64,000 nucleotides of DNA. Source: Bacillota bacterium. Lineage in GTDB: Bacteria > Bacillota > Clostridia > Lachnospirales > Lachnospiraceae. The notes below the pieces were generated by a model. It made no database searches. It saw nothing but the letters and a program-made list of their open reading frames with translations, and was not told the origin of the DNA. The position numbers and the translations under genes are program-made. The stretch lies in NCBI GenBank assembly GCA_029224465.1, contig JAQXUQ010000006.1, forward strand, positions 186,001 to 250,000. Reading direction: 5' to 3'. This document shows, piece by piece, positions 52,310 through 61,915 of this stretch. The first letter of the stretch is position 1; the number at the start of each line of letters is the position of its first letter.

Positions 52310-55030
52310 ATGCAGTACAGAGGCGTAAATGAATTGCGGGAACTCTTTCTCTCGTTCTTCGAGGAGAAGGGCTGCCTGCGGCTGAACAGCTTTTCGCTGG
52401 TTCCGCACAATGACACATCCCTTCTGATCATCAACTCGGGCATGGCTCCGATGAAGCCGTGGTTCACCGGGCAGGAGATTCCGCCGAGGCGCAGAGTCAC
52501 AACCTGCCAGAAGTGCATCCGCACGGGCGACCTTGAAAATGTCGGCAAAACAGCGCGGCACGGCACCTATTTTGAGATGCTCGGAAACTTTTCGTTCGGC
52601 GATTACTTCAAAAAGGAAGCGATTCCGTGGGCCTGGGAGTTTCTGACGGAGCGCGTCGGCCTTGATCCGGACAGACTGTATCCTTCCGTCTATGTGGATG
52701 ACGAGGAAGCCTACAATATCTGGCTGAACGACATGCATATCCCGGCGGACCACATCTATAAATTCGGCAAGGAAGATAATTTCTGGGAGCACGGCTCAGG
52801 CCCCTGCGGTCCCTGCACCGAGATTTACTATGACCGCGGAGAGAAGTTCGGCAACGGTCCGGAAGACGTTATGGGCGGCGAAGGCGACCGTTACATGGAA
52901 GTCTGGAATGTTGTTTTCTCGCAGTTCAATAATGACGGCCACGGCCACTACACGGATCTTGCCCAGAAGAACATTGATACCGGCATGGGCCTTGAGCGTC
53001 TTGCGGTAGCTGTGCAGGACGTCGGTTCGATCTTTGATATTGATACATTGAAGAGCCTGCGGGATCTGATCTGCAGGCTGGCCGGCGGTATCGGTTATGA
53101 GCAGGAAGGCACCGAAGAGTCCGATGTATCCGTCCGTATCTGCACGGATCACGCGAGAGCGATGACCTTTATGATTTCCGACGGCATCATGCCCTCCAAC
53201 AACGGAAGAGGCTATGTGCTGCGCAGAATCATCCGCCGCGCGGTAAGGCACGGCAGAAAGCTTGGCATCGAAGGCTCGTTCCTGCCGACGCTCGCGATGA
53301 ATGTTATCGAAACTTCGAAGGACGGTTATCCGGAGCTTGAGGAAAAGAAAGATTTCATTCTGAACGTCATCCGCGCCGAGGAAGAGAAGTTTGAAAAGAC
53401 GTATCAGCAGGGCATGGATATTCTCGAGGAAATGGAGGCGGCGCTTGCAAAGAAGGGCGAAAAGCAGCTTTCCGGCGATGACGCGTTCCGGCTCTATGAT
53501 ACTTACGGCTTTCCGCTGGATAACACAAAGGAAATTTTAGGTGAAAAAGGCTTCACGGTAGACGAAGAAGGCTTCCGCGCCGCGATGGACAGGCAGAGAA
53601 CCGCCGCGAGAGAAGACCGGAAGAGATCCGGTGATTCGGCAACCTATATGGGCGCCGCGGCCACGGTTTACGAGAAACTGGATCCTTCAATGAATACCGA
53701 ATTCATCGGCTACGATACACTGACTGCGGAATCGAAGATCACCGCTTTAGTGCTGTTCGGCGATCCGGATCAGGACGAAGAAGACGAAGTGGTTTCGGCT
53801 CTTTCAGACGGACAGAAGGGTGCGATCATTACCGAAAAGACACCGTTCTACGGGACCATGGGCGGCCAGGTCGGCGACAAAGGAATCATTGTTCTCAAGA
53901 GCGCGGAAGATATTGACGCCGCTGCTTCCCTTGGCAAAGGCGCCGCTACCTTCGAGGCTACCAGAACCGAGCATGTGGCCGGCGGCAAAATCGCGCACAT
54001 CGGCCGCGTGACAAGCGGCATGTTTTCTGCCAACGCGGACGTTACGCTTGCAGTCGATGAGAAAAACCGCATGGCAACCTGCCGCAATCATTCCGCTACA
54101 CACCTTCTGCAGAAGGCGCTGCGCGATGTGCTGGGAACCCATGTCGAGCAGGCGGGCTCCTATCAGGACGCAGACAGAACGAGATTCGATTTCTCGCATT
54201 TCCAGGCAATGACAAAGGAAGAGCTGCGCAGAGTCGAAGACATTGTAAACGAAAAGATTGCGGAAGGACTTCCGGTCCGTACCGAAATCATGTCTCTCGA
54301 AGAAGCGAAAAAGACCGGCGCGATGGCACTATTCGGAGAAAAGTACGGCGAGAGTGTCCGCGTTGTCCGCATGGGAGACTTTTCCACGGAACTCTGCGGC
54401 GGCACTCACGTGAAGAATACGCTGCAGATCGGTCAGTTCAAGATCCTGTCGGAGAGCGGCGTTGCTGCCGGCGTCCGCAGAATCGAGGCACTTACCGGCG
54501 ACAATGTCCGCCGTTACTATGAGCGCATGGAAGCGGAAATGAATGCGGCGGCAGCCCTCGTAAAGGCTACGCCCGCGACGCTTTCGGAGCATATCCGTGC
54601 ACTTCAGAAGGAACTCAAGAGCGTTCTGTCCGAAAACGAGACAATCAAGGCGAAAGAGGCGAAAGCTTCTCTGGGCAGCGTGATGGACAAGGTAACCGAT
54701 GTCAAGGGAGTTCCGTTTATCGCGGCGCACCTTGCAGGCGTAGACGCGAACGAGCTGCGGACACTCGGAGATGATCTCAAGGCAAAGACCGGCGGTGTGG
54801 TCCTTCTGATATCCGACAAGGACGGAAAGGTATCCATGGTTGCCATGGCTTCCGACGAGGCAGTGAAGAAAGGCGCGCACGCCGGAAATCTGATCAGGTC
54901 CATTGCGGCAGCTGTCGGAGGAGGCGGCGGCGGACGTCCGAACATGGCGCAGGCCGGCGGAAAGAACCCCGGCGGCATTGAAAAAGCTCTGGAGCAGGCA
55001 AAAACAGTCCTTGACGAACAGATTAGGTGA
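52310..55030 (+). CDS. alaS: Alanyl-tRNA synthetase
   Basis: The 906-residue enzyme charges tRNA-Ala and edits mischarged products. N-terminal catalytic domain: INSGMAPMKPWFTG, RTGDLENVGKTARHGTYFEMLGNFSFGDYFK. Editing domain: HSATHLLQKAL and CGGTHVKNTLQIG. The C-terminal Gly-rich C-Ala domain contains GGGGGGRPNMAQAGGK. AGGAGACAAATT precedes the ATG. It follows glyS after 15 bases. Confidence 0.98.
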   Translation: MQYRGVNELRELFLSFFEEKGCLRLNSFSLVPHNDTSLLIINSGMAPMKPWFTGQEIPPRRRVTTCQKCIRTGDLENVGKTARHGTYFEMLGNFSFGDYFKKEAIPWAWEFLTERVGLDPDRLYPSVYVDDEEAYNIWLNDMHIPADHIYKFGKEDNFWEHGSGPCGPCTEIYYDRGEKFGNGPEDVMGGEGDRYMEVWNVVFSQFNNDGHGHYTDLAQKNIDTGMGLERLAVAVQDVGSIFDIDTLKSLRDLICRLAGGIGYEQEGTEESDVSVRICTDHARAMTFMISDGIMPSNNGRGYVLRRIIRRAVRHGRKLGIEGSFLPTLAMNVIETSKDGYPELEEKKDFILNVIRAEEEKFEKTYQQGMDILEEMEAALAKKGEKQLSGDDAFRLYDTYGFPLDNTKEILGEKGFTVDEEGFRAAMDRQRTAAREDRKRSGDSATYMGAAATVYEKLDPSMNTEFIGYDTLTAESKITALVLFGDPDQDEEDEVVSALSDGQKGAIITEKTPFYGTMGGQVGDKGIIVLKSAEDIDAAASLGKGAATFEATRTEHVAGGKIAHIGRVTSGMFSANADVTLAVDEKNRMATCRNHSATHLLQKALRDVLGTHVEQAGSYQDADRTRFDFSHFQAMTKEELRRVEDIVNEKIAEGLPVRTEIMSLEEAKKTGAMALFGEKYGESVRVVRMGDFSTELCGGTHVKNTLQIGQFKILSESGVAAGVRRIEALTGDNVRRYYERMEAEMNAAAALVKATPATLSEHIRALQKELKSVLSENETIKAKEAKASLGSVMDKVTDVKGVPFIAAHLAGVDANELRTLGDDLKAKTGGVVLLISDKDGKVSMVAMASDEAVKKGAHAGNLIRSIAAAVGGGGGGRPNMAQAGGKNPGGIEKALEQAKTVLDEQIR

Positions 55031-55039
55031 CGGTATAAT
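55011..55039 (+). promoter_or_regulatory. Promoter of rpsU
   Basis: TTGACG and TATAAT stand 17 bases apart at the end of alaS, about 97 bases before the rpsU start. Confidence 0.75.
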
Positions 55040-55135
55040 ACCACTTGTGTCTGATCATTGAAGGCAATAATAAACCCAATCAGTCGGTAGCGGCATTGCC
55101 GCGAATCTGAAGGGACTGAAGGGAGGGTAGAAGAT

Positions 55136-55312
55136 ATGTCTAGCGTTATCGTAAAAGAGAATGAGACTCTGGACAGCGCACTGCGTCGTTTCAAGAGAAG
55201 CTGCGCAAAGGCCGGCATCCAGCAGGAAATTCGTAAAAGAGAGCATTACGAGAAGCCCAGCGTAAAGCGTAAGAAGAAGTCTGAGGCTGCCAGAAAGAGA
55301 AAGTACAACTGA
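55136..55312 (+). CDS. rpsU: 30S ribosomal protein S21
   Basis: The gene is missing from the ORF track because it is short. It encodes 58 residues: [20 protein letters not shown], then [20 protein letters not shown] and a Lys/Arg-rich end, the S21 pattern. GGGAGGG lies 8 bases before the ATG. S21 helps base-pairing of 16S rRNA with mRNA. Confidence 0.97.
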   Translation: MSSVIVKENETLDSALRRFKRSCAKAGIQQEIRKREHYEKPSVKRKKKSEAARKRKYN

Positions 55313-55340
55313 TCCAACTGGTTTTAATGCACATTACAGG

Positions 55341-55388
55341 GAGCCGTAACCCAGCGTCACGATGCCGGGCTGCGGCTCTCTATTTATT
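55341..55388 (+). terminator. Terminator after rpsU
   Basis: GAGCCGTAACCC pairs with GGGCTGCGGCTC (one mismatch, one G-U) around a 14-base loop and is followed by TCTATTTATTT. Confidence 0.65.
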
Positions 55389-55502
55389 TGCGACCCTTCT
55401 ACGCCGCCGGGCGGGAGATGCAGCACCGGCAGTCGAAAGCAGCCACCCCGGCTTCGAATGCGCCGGCGGCATACTTGCGCCGAAAAGCACCGCAGACGTA
55501 TA

Positions 55503-56405
55503 ATGCAGACTATGATCAAAAGGACGATTGCCGCAGTTGCTGCGGCCACTTTGTTATTTTTTCTGGCTGTTATGATTGCCGACAACAGACGCTTTATTGT
55601 GCGGCGTTATACGATCCGTACGAACAAGCTCCGGCGCGCATACCGTTTTGTTTACCTTTCGGATCTGCACCAGAAGGTGTATCCCGGCGGAAATGAAACT
55701 ATTACGGCGGCTGTTCGTAAGGAGAGACCGGATTTTATCATCGCAGGCGGAGATTTCATCACGTCAAGGACAGCGGCCGAGCAGGCTTGCCGGAATGATT
55801 TTTCGTTTGAAGACGCGGCTCTTTCACTTTTGAAGAGCCTTCGCGACGTGGCGCCTGTCTATTTCGTAAACGGCAATCATGAGGAAAAGCTGGAAACATC
55901 GGAGGACGAGGTCCTGCAGAGTGCTTATGATCACTTTATGACAGAGCTGTCCGGGGCGGGCGTACGTGTTCTTCATAACGAAAAAGTTCACCCGGATGTC
56001 GGGCTGGTACTATATGGCTATGAGCACGGTATGAAGCACTACGAAAAGATCTTCAGCAATCCGCTGACGCTTCCGGAGATGCAGGAGGAGATCGGTGAAC
56101 CGGAGCCGGACCTGTTTTGCCTGCTTGCTGTGCACAACCCGAAATTCTTTCCCGTGTACGCGCAGTGGGGAGCGGATCTTACGGTTTCCGGACATGTGCA
56201 CGGGGGGCTCATGCGGATCGGAAAACGAGGTGTGATCGGGCCGGATCTGCATCTGTTTCCCAAATACAGCGGCGGCCTCTATAACATAGACGGCAGAACC
56301 ATGATTTTGAGCTGCGGCATCGGCGCGCATACGCTGCCGGTCCGGATTTTCAATCCGGGAGAAATCACAGTCGTGGATATCGTTCCGCGGAACAGGATAG
56401 ACTGA
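55503..56405 (+). CDS. Membrane-anchored metallophosphoesterase
   Basis: ATG 55503 is the most likely start (300 residues); the track version begins in the rpsU terminator. After an N-terminal signal anchor (IAAVAAATLLFFLAVMIA) come the metal motifs DLH, GGDF, NGNHE, then VHNP and SGHVHGG, the calcineurin-like phosphoesterase set (YkuE/YaeI type). It may act on lipid or cell-wall phosphates outside the membrane. The ribosome binding site is weak. Confidence 0.87.
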   Translation: MQTMIKRTIAAVAAATLLFFLAVMIADNRRFIVRRYTIRTNKLRRAYRFVYLSDLHQKVYPGGNETITAAVRKERPDFIIAGGDFITSRTAAEQACRNDFSFEDAALSLLKSLRDVAPVYFVNGNHEEKLETSEDEVLQSAYDHFMTELSGAGVRVLHNEKVHPDVGLVLYGYEHGMKHYEKIFSNPLTLPEMQEEIGEPEPDLFCLLAVHNPKFFPVYAQWGADLTVSGHVHGGLMRIGKRGVIGPDLHLFPKYSGGLYNIDGRTMILSCGIGAHTLPVRIFNPGEITVVDIVPRNRID

Positions 56406-56417
56406 GGTCGTTAAAGC

Positions 56418-57209
56418 ATGGCACTTGAAATCAAGCTGGAAGCGTTCGAAGGTCCGCTCGATCTTCTGCTTCATCTGATCGATAAGAATAAAGTGGATAT
56501 CTACGACATTCCGATCGCCACGATCACGGATCAGTATATGGACTGCATCCGCGGAATGGACAGCTCCGGCATGGATATGGATGTCATGAGCGAATTCCTT
56601 GTGATGGCGGCTACGCTCCTCGATATCAAGAGCCGGATGCTGCTTCCCAAGGAAGTCAATGAAGAAGGGGAAGAGCAGGATCCGCGCGCGGAGCTGGTAC
56701 AGAAGCTGCTCGAATACAAGATGTACAAGTATATGTCGTCGATCCTTCGCGAGCGCGAGCAGAATGCTTCCCTTTCCCTTTACCGGAAGAAGAAGCTGCC
56801 GGACGAAGTCGCGCGCTATGTTCCGCCTGTCAATTATAAGGAGCTGATCGGCGACACGACGCTCGCGAAGCTGAATGATATTTTTCAGGACATTTTAAAA
56901 CGCGAGAAATTCCGTGTCGACCCGGTCCGCGCCTCATTCGGAAAGATCGAGAAGGAGGAGATCGATATTGCCGGCAAGGAGCTTTTTGTCAAGGCGTATC
57001 TGAACGGGCACAGGCACACAAGCTTTCGAAATCTCCTGGAAAAACAAGGCAGCAGGGACGACGTCATCGTCGCTTTTCTTGTTATTCTGGAGCTGATGAA
57101 GACGGGAAAGGTCTTCATCACGCAGGATGAGCTTTTCGGGGAAATCACGATCGATACAAAGGAAGAATTGAGATCGGACGAGGAAGAACTGACTTCCGAG
57201 TTCGGCTGA
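56418..57209 (+). CDS. scpA: Segregation and condensation protein A
   Basis: ScpA is the kleisin of the bacterial SMC complex. The 263-residue protein begins with the family's EAFEGPLDLLLHLIDKNKVDIYDIPI and has a C-terminal winged helix that binds Smc. It lies 12 bases after the phosphoesterase and 8 before scpB. Confidence 0.96.
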   Translation: MALEIKLEAFEGPLDLLLHLIDKNKVDIYDIPIATITDQYMDCIRGMDSSGMDMDVMSEFLVMAATLLDIKSRMLLPKEVNEEGEEQDPRAELVQKLLEYKMYKYMSSILREREQNASLSLYRKKKLPDEVARYVPPVNYKELIGDTTLAKLNDIFQDILKREKFRVDPVRASFGKIEKEEIDIAGKELFVKAYLNGHRHTSFRNLLEKQGSRDDVIVAFLVILELMKTGKVFITQDELFGEITIDTKEELRSDEEELTSEFG

Positions 57210-57217
57210 GAACAGGC

Positions 57218-57823
57218 ATGAGTGAAGAAACAGTAAACAACGAAAAAAAGACGTACAGCCCGGATGAACTCTGCGCTGCGGTCGAAGCGATCCTTTTTAC
57301 AATGGGAGATGCCGTTGCCATATCGGATATCGCGAAGGCACTGGACTCTACGCTCAAAGACATTCAGCGTGCGGCTGCAAAGCTTTCCGATAAATATGCG
57401 TCTCCGGACAGCGGCGTCATGATCCGTCAGATGGACGACGCGCTGCAGCTGTCAACGAAACCGGAACAGTTCCAGAACCTGATCCGGATCGCGAAGGTGC
57501 CGAAGAAGGTGACGCTTTCGGATTCCGTACTCGAAACGCTTTCGATCATTGCCTATAAGCAGCCGGTGACAAAGGCGGAAGTGGAACAGATCCGCGGAGT
57601 ATCCAGCGAATACGCGTTCAACAAGCTTCTGGAATATGATCTCATCCGGGAACTTGGCAGAAAGGACGCGCCGGGAAGACCGATTCTTTTCGGAACGACG
57701 CAGCAGTTTCTTCGAAGCTTCGGCGTCCGGGGACTCGAAGAACTTCCGGAAATGAATTTTTCTCAGGTGGAAGAGTTCAAGGAAGAAGCAGAGAAGGAAG
57801 TCGATGAACGGCTTGGTATCTGA
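57218..57823 (+). CDS. scpB: Segregation and condensation protein B
   Basis: ScpB binds ScpA as a dimer of tandem winged-helix domains. The 201-residue protein shows AVEAILFTMGDAVAISDIAKAL and ETLSIIAYKQPVTKAEVEQIRGV, the conserved core, and GRKDAPGRPILFGTTQQFLR. A terminator follows. Confidence 0.96.
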   Translation: MSEETVNNEKKTYSPDELCAAVEAILFTMGDAVAISDIAKALDSTLKDIQRAAAKLSDKYASPDSGVMIRQMDDALQLSTKPEQFQNLIRIAKVPKKVTLSDSVLETLSIIAYKQPVTKAEVEQIRGVSSEYAFNKLLEYDLIRELGRKDAPGRPILFGTTQQFLRSFGVRGLEELPEMNFSQVEEFKEEAEKEVDERLGI

Positions 57824-57852
57824 TTTCCAATAGAATATACTTTTCGTTCCGG

Positions 57853-57883
57853 ACCTGCCGCTTCGCGGCAGGTTCAGTTTTTT
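57853..57883 (+). terminator. Terminator after scpB
   Basis: ACCTGCCGC pairs perfectly with GCGGCAGGT around TTC, then TCAGTTTTTT, about 30 bases after scpB. Confidence 0.85.
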
Positions 57884-57989
57884 GTACAGCGCAGACGGGC
57901 TTGTCAGCGGACGGCCGCCGGAAAAATAATTTTTTAATGAAAATTGTTAAAATTAGAACAAATACAAACTACGAATTCCAAATGATCTA

Positions 57990-57998
57990 TGTTAGAAT
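57990..57998 (+). promoter_or_regulatory. Putative extended -10 of the carboxyltransferase operon
   Basis: TGTTAGAAT, an extended -10 without a clear -35, lies about 100 bases before the first gene. The 276-base gap from scpB otherwise holds the scpB terminator and an AT-rich stretch near 57930-57980. Confidence 0.4.
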
Positions 57999-58099
57999 AC
58001 TTCATAGCGCAGTGACGGATGCATAATCATGCACAGAAACATTATGGGAACGTGATGTTTTTCCGTTTAGTACGACATACATTAATGGAGGTTTAAAGT

Positions 58100-59467
58100 A
58101 TGAGCAGTTCTTCAAAAGCGAGTGAGAGAATTCTTTCTCTTCTCGATGAAAACAGTTTCGTTGAAGTCGGCGCGCTCGTAACTGCCAGAGCAACCAGCTT
58201 TAACCTGACCCCGGAGCAGACACCGTCTGACGGCGTGGTTACAGGCTATGGCACAATCGACGGAAATCTTGTTTTCGTTTACAGCCAGGATTCCTCGGTT
58301 CTGGGAGGGTCGATCGGCGAAATGCACGCGAAGAAGATCGCGGATCTTTATGATCTTGCGGTCAGAACAGGTGCTCCCGTAATCGGACTCCTGGATTCCA
58401 CGGGTCTTCGTCTGCAGGAAGGCACAGATGCGCTGAACGCCTTCGGAACGATTTACGCAAAGCAGGCAAAGGCTTCCGGTGTGATTCCGCAGATCACAGG
58501 CGTATTCGGCACCTGCGGCGGCGGTCTCGCGCTTGTTGCCGGTATGTCCGACTTTACTTTTATCGCGGAAGACGCGAAGCTTTTTGTTAATTCCCCGAAT
58601 GCCATTGACGGCAACAAGAACAAGGATACGGCGGCTTCCTCCTTCAAGGCGGAGAGCGGCGCAGCGGACGCGGTTGCTTCCGAAGAGGAAGTACTCGGAA
58701 AAATCCGCACGCTGGTATCTCTTCTTCCTTCCAACAACGAGGATGAGGCGGTTTCCGAGTGCACGGATGATCTCAACCGCGCATGCACCGCGATTGCGGC
58801 AAATGCGGAGGATGCTTCCGCCGCGGTTCGCGACCTTGCGGACAACTACGAGTTCTTCGAGACAAAGGCAGACTTTGCGAAGGATATGATTACCGGCTTC
58901 ATCAGACTGAACGGTTCTACTGTCGGTGTAGTCGCAAATGCACAGACGAAGCTTTCTACGAACGGCTGCCGGAAAGCGGCGAGATTCGTGAACTTCTGCG
59001 ACGCTTTTGAAATTCCGGTTGTGACTTACACAAATGCGGACGGCTTCGCTTCTACCGAAGACGAGGAGAAGACGGTCGCAAGAGCTGCGGCGCAGCTTGC
59101 AGGCGCTTTCGCCGGTGCCACTGTGCCGAAGTTGAACGTTGTCGTGAACGCTATCGGTTCCGCATACGCTGTCATGAACGCGAAGGCGCTTGGCGCGGAT
59201 ATCACGATCGCGCTTCCCGAGACGAAGATCGGCATCATGGAAGGACGCTTTGCAGCGCAGATTCTTGGCAAGGATGGCGACGACAAAGCTGCTCTTGCGA
59301 AAGAGTATGACGAACTTCAGAACAGCAGCGCGAGCGCTGCGGCAAGAGGATATGTCGATCAGATTTCCGAAGCGGCGGACGTCCGCAAGTATGTGATCGG
59401 CGCTCTTGAAATGCTCTACACAAAAAGAGAGGATTCTGCGTTTATCAAGAAGCACGGAACCGTTTAA
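58100..59467 (+). CDS. Acyl-CoA-type carboxyltransferase subunit (MmdA/12S-like)
   Basis: The 455-residue protein is of the acetyl/propionyl-CoA carboxyltransferase type: N-terminal DGVVTGYGTIDGNLVFVYSQD and SIGEMHAKKIADLYD, and a C-terminal half with GSAYAVMNAKALGAD and ARGYVDQISEAADVRKY. It moves the carboxyl group between biotin and an acyl-CoA such as methylmalonyl-CoA or glutaconyl-CoA; the exact acyl-CoA cannot be read. At 455 aa it is shorter than the ~510-aa MmdA. Ribosome binding site GGAGG. First gene of five. Confidence 0.83.
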   Translation: MSSSSKASERILSLLDENSFVEVGALVTARATSFNLTPEQTPSDGVVTGYGTIDGNLVFVYSQDSSVLGGSIGEMHAKKIADLYDLAVRTGAPVIGLLDSTGLRLQEGTDALNAFGTIYAKQAKASGVIPQITGVFGTCGGGLALVAGMSDFTFIAEDAKLFVNSPNAIDGNKNKDTAASSFKAESGAADAVASEEEVLGKIRTLVSLLPSNNEDEAVSECTDDLNRACTAIAANAEDASAAVRDLADNYEFFETKADFAKDMITGFIRLNGSTVGVVANAQTKLSTNGCRKAARFVNFCDAFEIPVVTYTNADGFASTEDEEKTVARAAAQLAGAFAGATVPKLNVVVNAIGSAYAVMNAKALGADITIALPETKIGIMEGRFAAQILGKDGDDKAALAKEYDELQNSSASAAARGYVDQISEAADVRKYVIGALEMLYTKREDSAFIKKHGTV

Positions 59468-59485
59468 TGTAAAGGAGACACGTTT

Positions 59486-60226
59486 ATGAAAAAATGGTTG
59501 TCAGTCATCGGAATCATCACGTGTGTCTTTGCTCTGACCGCATGCGGCAGCACAACGCCCAAGCGGGTTTCCGGCACGGCGCTTGACAAGACAAGCGAGC
59601 AGCAGTGGATTTCCCAGGGAGAACAGATCGTTTCGTCCCTGCAGCAGATCGTTGCATCCGGAAGCGAGGAATCCGTAGCAAAGGATCCCGTTGTCAAGGC
59701 TGCCGTAGACGGTTATAAAAACTCCGCGGAAGACATCGGCGCTGTCAGCGGCTTTATGGATGAGTATGCTGTAGCTTCCGGCGACAAGCAGATCACGGTC
59801 AGCATCGGCGTTGACGGCGATGTTCATGACGCCGACGTCGTGATGGTAATTGATGAGGAGTCCAGCGGATACAAGCTTTCCTCCGTTGCGACAAACGTAA
59901 GATATTCGATGCCGGAACTCATGGAGCAGGCGGGACTGAATACCGTTCTCGGTATGGGAACAACCTTTGTTGTCCTGATCCTTCTTGCTTTCCTGATTTC
60001 CCTGTTCCGCTTCATTCCGAAGATTCAGGCGGCGATGTCGAAGAAAGAGGAAGCTCCTGTGCCTGCACCTGCAGCAGCACCTGCTCCGGCAGAAGAAGTT
60101 GCAGAGGAAACCGAGGATGACGCTATCATAGCGGTCATCGCGGCTGCCGTAGCGGCCAGTGAAGGCGCGCAGACAACAGACGGCTTTGTTGTCCGTTCCA
60201 TCAGAAAGTCCAGAAGCCGTTTCTGA
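59486..60226 (+). CDS. OadG-type gamma subunit with lipoprotein N-terminus
   Basis: The 246-residue protein has a signal with lipobox ALTAC (Cys20), an extracytoplasmic domain, one membrane segment (about residues 152-173, GTTFVVLILLAFLISLFRFIP) and a Pro/Ala/Glu linker ending in a helical tail. The membrane segment plus Pro-Ala linker is the gamma-subunit hallmark that holds the decarboxylase complex together. The added lipoprotein domain is found in some Clostridial forms. It follows the previous gene by 18 bases. Confidence 0.8.
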   Translation: MKKWLSVIGIITCVFALTACGSTTPKRVSGTALDKTSEQQWISQGEQIVSSLQQIVASGSEESVAKDPVVKAAVDGYKNSAEDIGAVSGFMDEYAVASGDKQITVSIGVDGDVHDADVVMVIDEESSGYKLSSVATNVRYSMPELMEQAGLNTVLGMGTTFVVLILLAFLISLFRFIPKIQAAMSKKEEAPVPAPAAAPAPAEEVAEETEDDAIIAVIAAAVAASEGAQTTDGFVVRSIRKSRSRF

Positions 60227-60293
60227 TATGGCTTTGGCACAATAATAAATTTGGCAGATTCAATCAAATAATTTCTATCTGGAGGAATTCAAG

Positions 60294-60674
60294 ATGAAAA
60301 ACTATACCATTACAGTGAATGGCGTTGCTTATGATGTAACGGTTGAAGAAAATGGTTCCGTATCCGCTCCCGCAGCTCCCGCTGCACCTGCAGCAAGAGC
60401 GGCAGCACCCGCTCCCAAGGCAGCTCCGGCCGCCAAGAAGGCAGCTTCCGCAGGCGCAGGCGCTGTCAAGATCGAAGCCGGTGCAGCAGGAAAGGTTCTG
60501 CGCATTGAGAAGAAAGTCGGCGATGCTGTAAAGGCCGGCGATGCGGTTATTATCGAAGAGTCCATGAAGATGGAGATCCCTATGGTCGCTCCCAAGGACG
60601 GCACCATCGCTTCCATCGACTGCGCGGTCGGCGACGCGGTAGAAGCAGGTACTGTTCTCGCAACCCTGAACTGA
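60294..60674 (+). CDS. Biotin carboxyl carrier protein
   Basis: The 126-residue protein has an N-terminal YTITVNGVAYDVTVEE strand segment, an Ala/Pro linker and a biotinyl domain with ESMKME (Lys92 the biotin site; most members have EAMKM). It carries CO2 between the two carboxyltransferases and the membrane pump. GGAGGAATTC precedes the ATG. Confidence 0.95.
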   Translation: MKNYTITVNGVAYDVTVEENGSVSAPAAPAAPAARAAAPAPKAAPAAKKAASAGAGAVKIEAGAAGKVLRIEKKVGDAVKAGDAVIIEESMKMEIPMVAPKDGTIASIDCAVGDAVEAGTVLATLN

Positions 60675-60725
60675 TTTCATCTGTTCAGGCTGCGCTGGTA
60701 AGACTATGGAGGTCTATTAAAAGTT

Positions 60726-61871
60726 ATGGAATATATTGCACGTACTTTGGATAACCTGGTACACCAGACCGCCTTCCTGAATCTGACATGGGGCAACTAC
60801 CTCATGATTGCCGTTGCCTGCGTATTTCTGTATCTGGCAATCGCGAAAGATTTCGAGCCTCTGCTTCTGGTCGGCATTGCCTTCGGCATGCTGCTTGTTA
60901 ATATCTATCCGGATATTATCAAGGCTCCCACCGAATCAGCGACCGGCGGACTTCTGTATTATTTCTACATTCTGGACGAGTGGGCGATCCTGCCTTCCCT
61001 GATTTTCATGGGCGTAGGCGCGATGACCGACTTCGGCCCCCTCATCGCGAACCCGAAGAGCTTTCTTCTGGGTGCTGCCGCACAGTTCGGTATTTTCACC
61101 GCTTACTTCGGCGCCATCGCGATGGGCTTTAACGGCAAGGCAGCCGCGGCTATTTCGATCATCGGCGGCGCGGATGGCCCTACCTCGATTTTCCTCTGCT
61201 CCAAGCTCGGGCAGACATCTTTGATGGGGCCGATTGCCGTAGCGGCGTATTCCTACATGTCCCTGGTTCCGATTATTCAGCCTCCGATTATGAAGCTGTT
61301 CACTTCGGAGAAGGACAGAAAGATCAAGATGGAACAGCTCCGTCCGGTATCCAAGCTGGAGAGAATTCTGTTCCCGATTGTCGTTACAATCGTTGTCTGC
61401 ATGATTCTTCCCACAACGGCGCCTCTGATTGGTATGCTGATGCTCGGCAACCTGTTCCGTGAATGCGGTGTTGTCAGACAGCTGCAGGAGACAGCGGCGA
61501 ACGCGCTGATGTACATCGTTGTTATCCTGCTGTCAACCTCTGTCGGCGCGACAACTTCTGCAGAGGCGTTCCTGAATGCGGATACACTGAAGATTGTTGC
61601 TCTTGGTCTGATCGCGTTCGCGTTCGGCACAGCTGCGGGCGTATGGTTCGGCCAGCTGATGAAGGTCTTTTCGCACGGCAAGATCAATCCGCTGATCGGT
61701 TCTGCCGGTGTATCGGCTGTTCCGATGGCTGCCCGTGTATCCCAGAAGGTCGGCGCCGAGGCAGATCCTACAAACTTCCTGCTGATGCACGCGATGGGCC
61801 CGAACGTAGCGGGCGTTATCGGCACGGCAGTCGTTGCCGGTGTGTTCATGGCAGTATTCGGAATCGTATAA
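60726..61871 (+). CDS. Sodium-translocating decarboxylase beta subunit (OadB type)
   Basis: The 381-residue membrane protein decarboxylates carboxybiotin and exports sodium. It has about ten hydrophobic segments and the conserved SIIGGADGPTSIF region with the key Asp, also GAMTDFGPLIANP and SAVPMAARVSQKVG near the end. The length matches OadB/MmdB. Confidence 0.95.
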   Translation: MEYIARTLDNLVHQTAFLNLTWGNYLMIAVACVFLYLAIAKDFEPLLLVGIAFGMLLVNIYPDIIKAPTESATGGLLYYFYILDEWAILPSLIFMGVGAMTDFGPLIANPKSFLLGAAAQFGIFTAYFGAIAMGFNGKAAAAISIIGGADGPTSIFLCSKLGQTSLMGPIAVAAYSYMSLVPIIQPPIMKLFTSEKDRKIKMEQLRPVSKLERILFPIVVTIVVCMILPTTAPLIGMLMLGNLFRECGVVRQLQETAANALMYIVVILLSTSVGATTSAEAFLNADTLKIVALGLIAFAFGTAAGVWFGQLMKVFSHGKINPLIGSAGVSAVPMAARVSQKVGAEADPTNFLLMHAMGPNVAGVIGTAVVAGVFMAVFGIV

Positions 61872-61915
61872 TGTTTTGCTTCGGCGGAACATTGGATTAA
61901 TTAAGGAGAACTAAA

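Noticed and set aside
58112-59455. 447-codon minus-strand ORF
   Set aside because: It lies wholly antisense to the carboxyltransferase gene and its product has low-complexity Arg/Cys-rich character.
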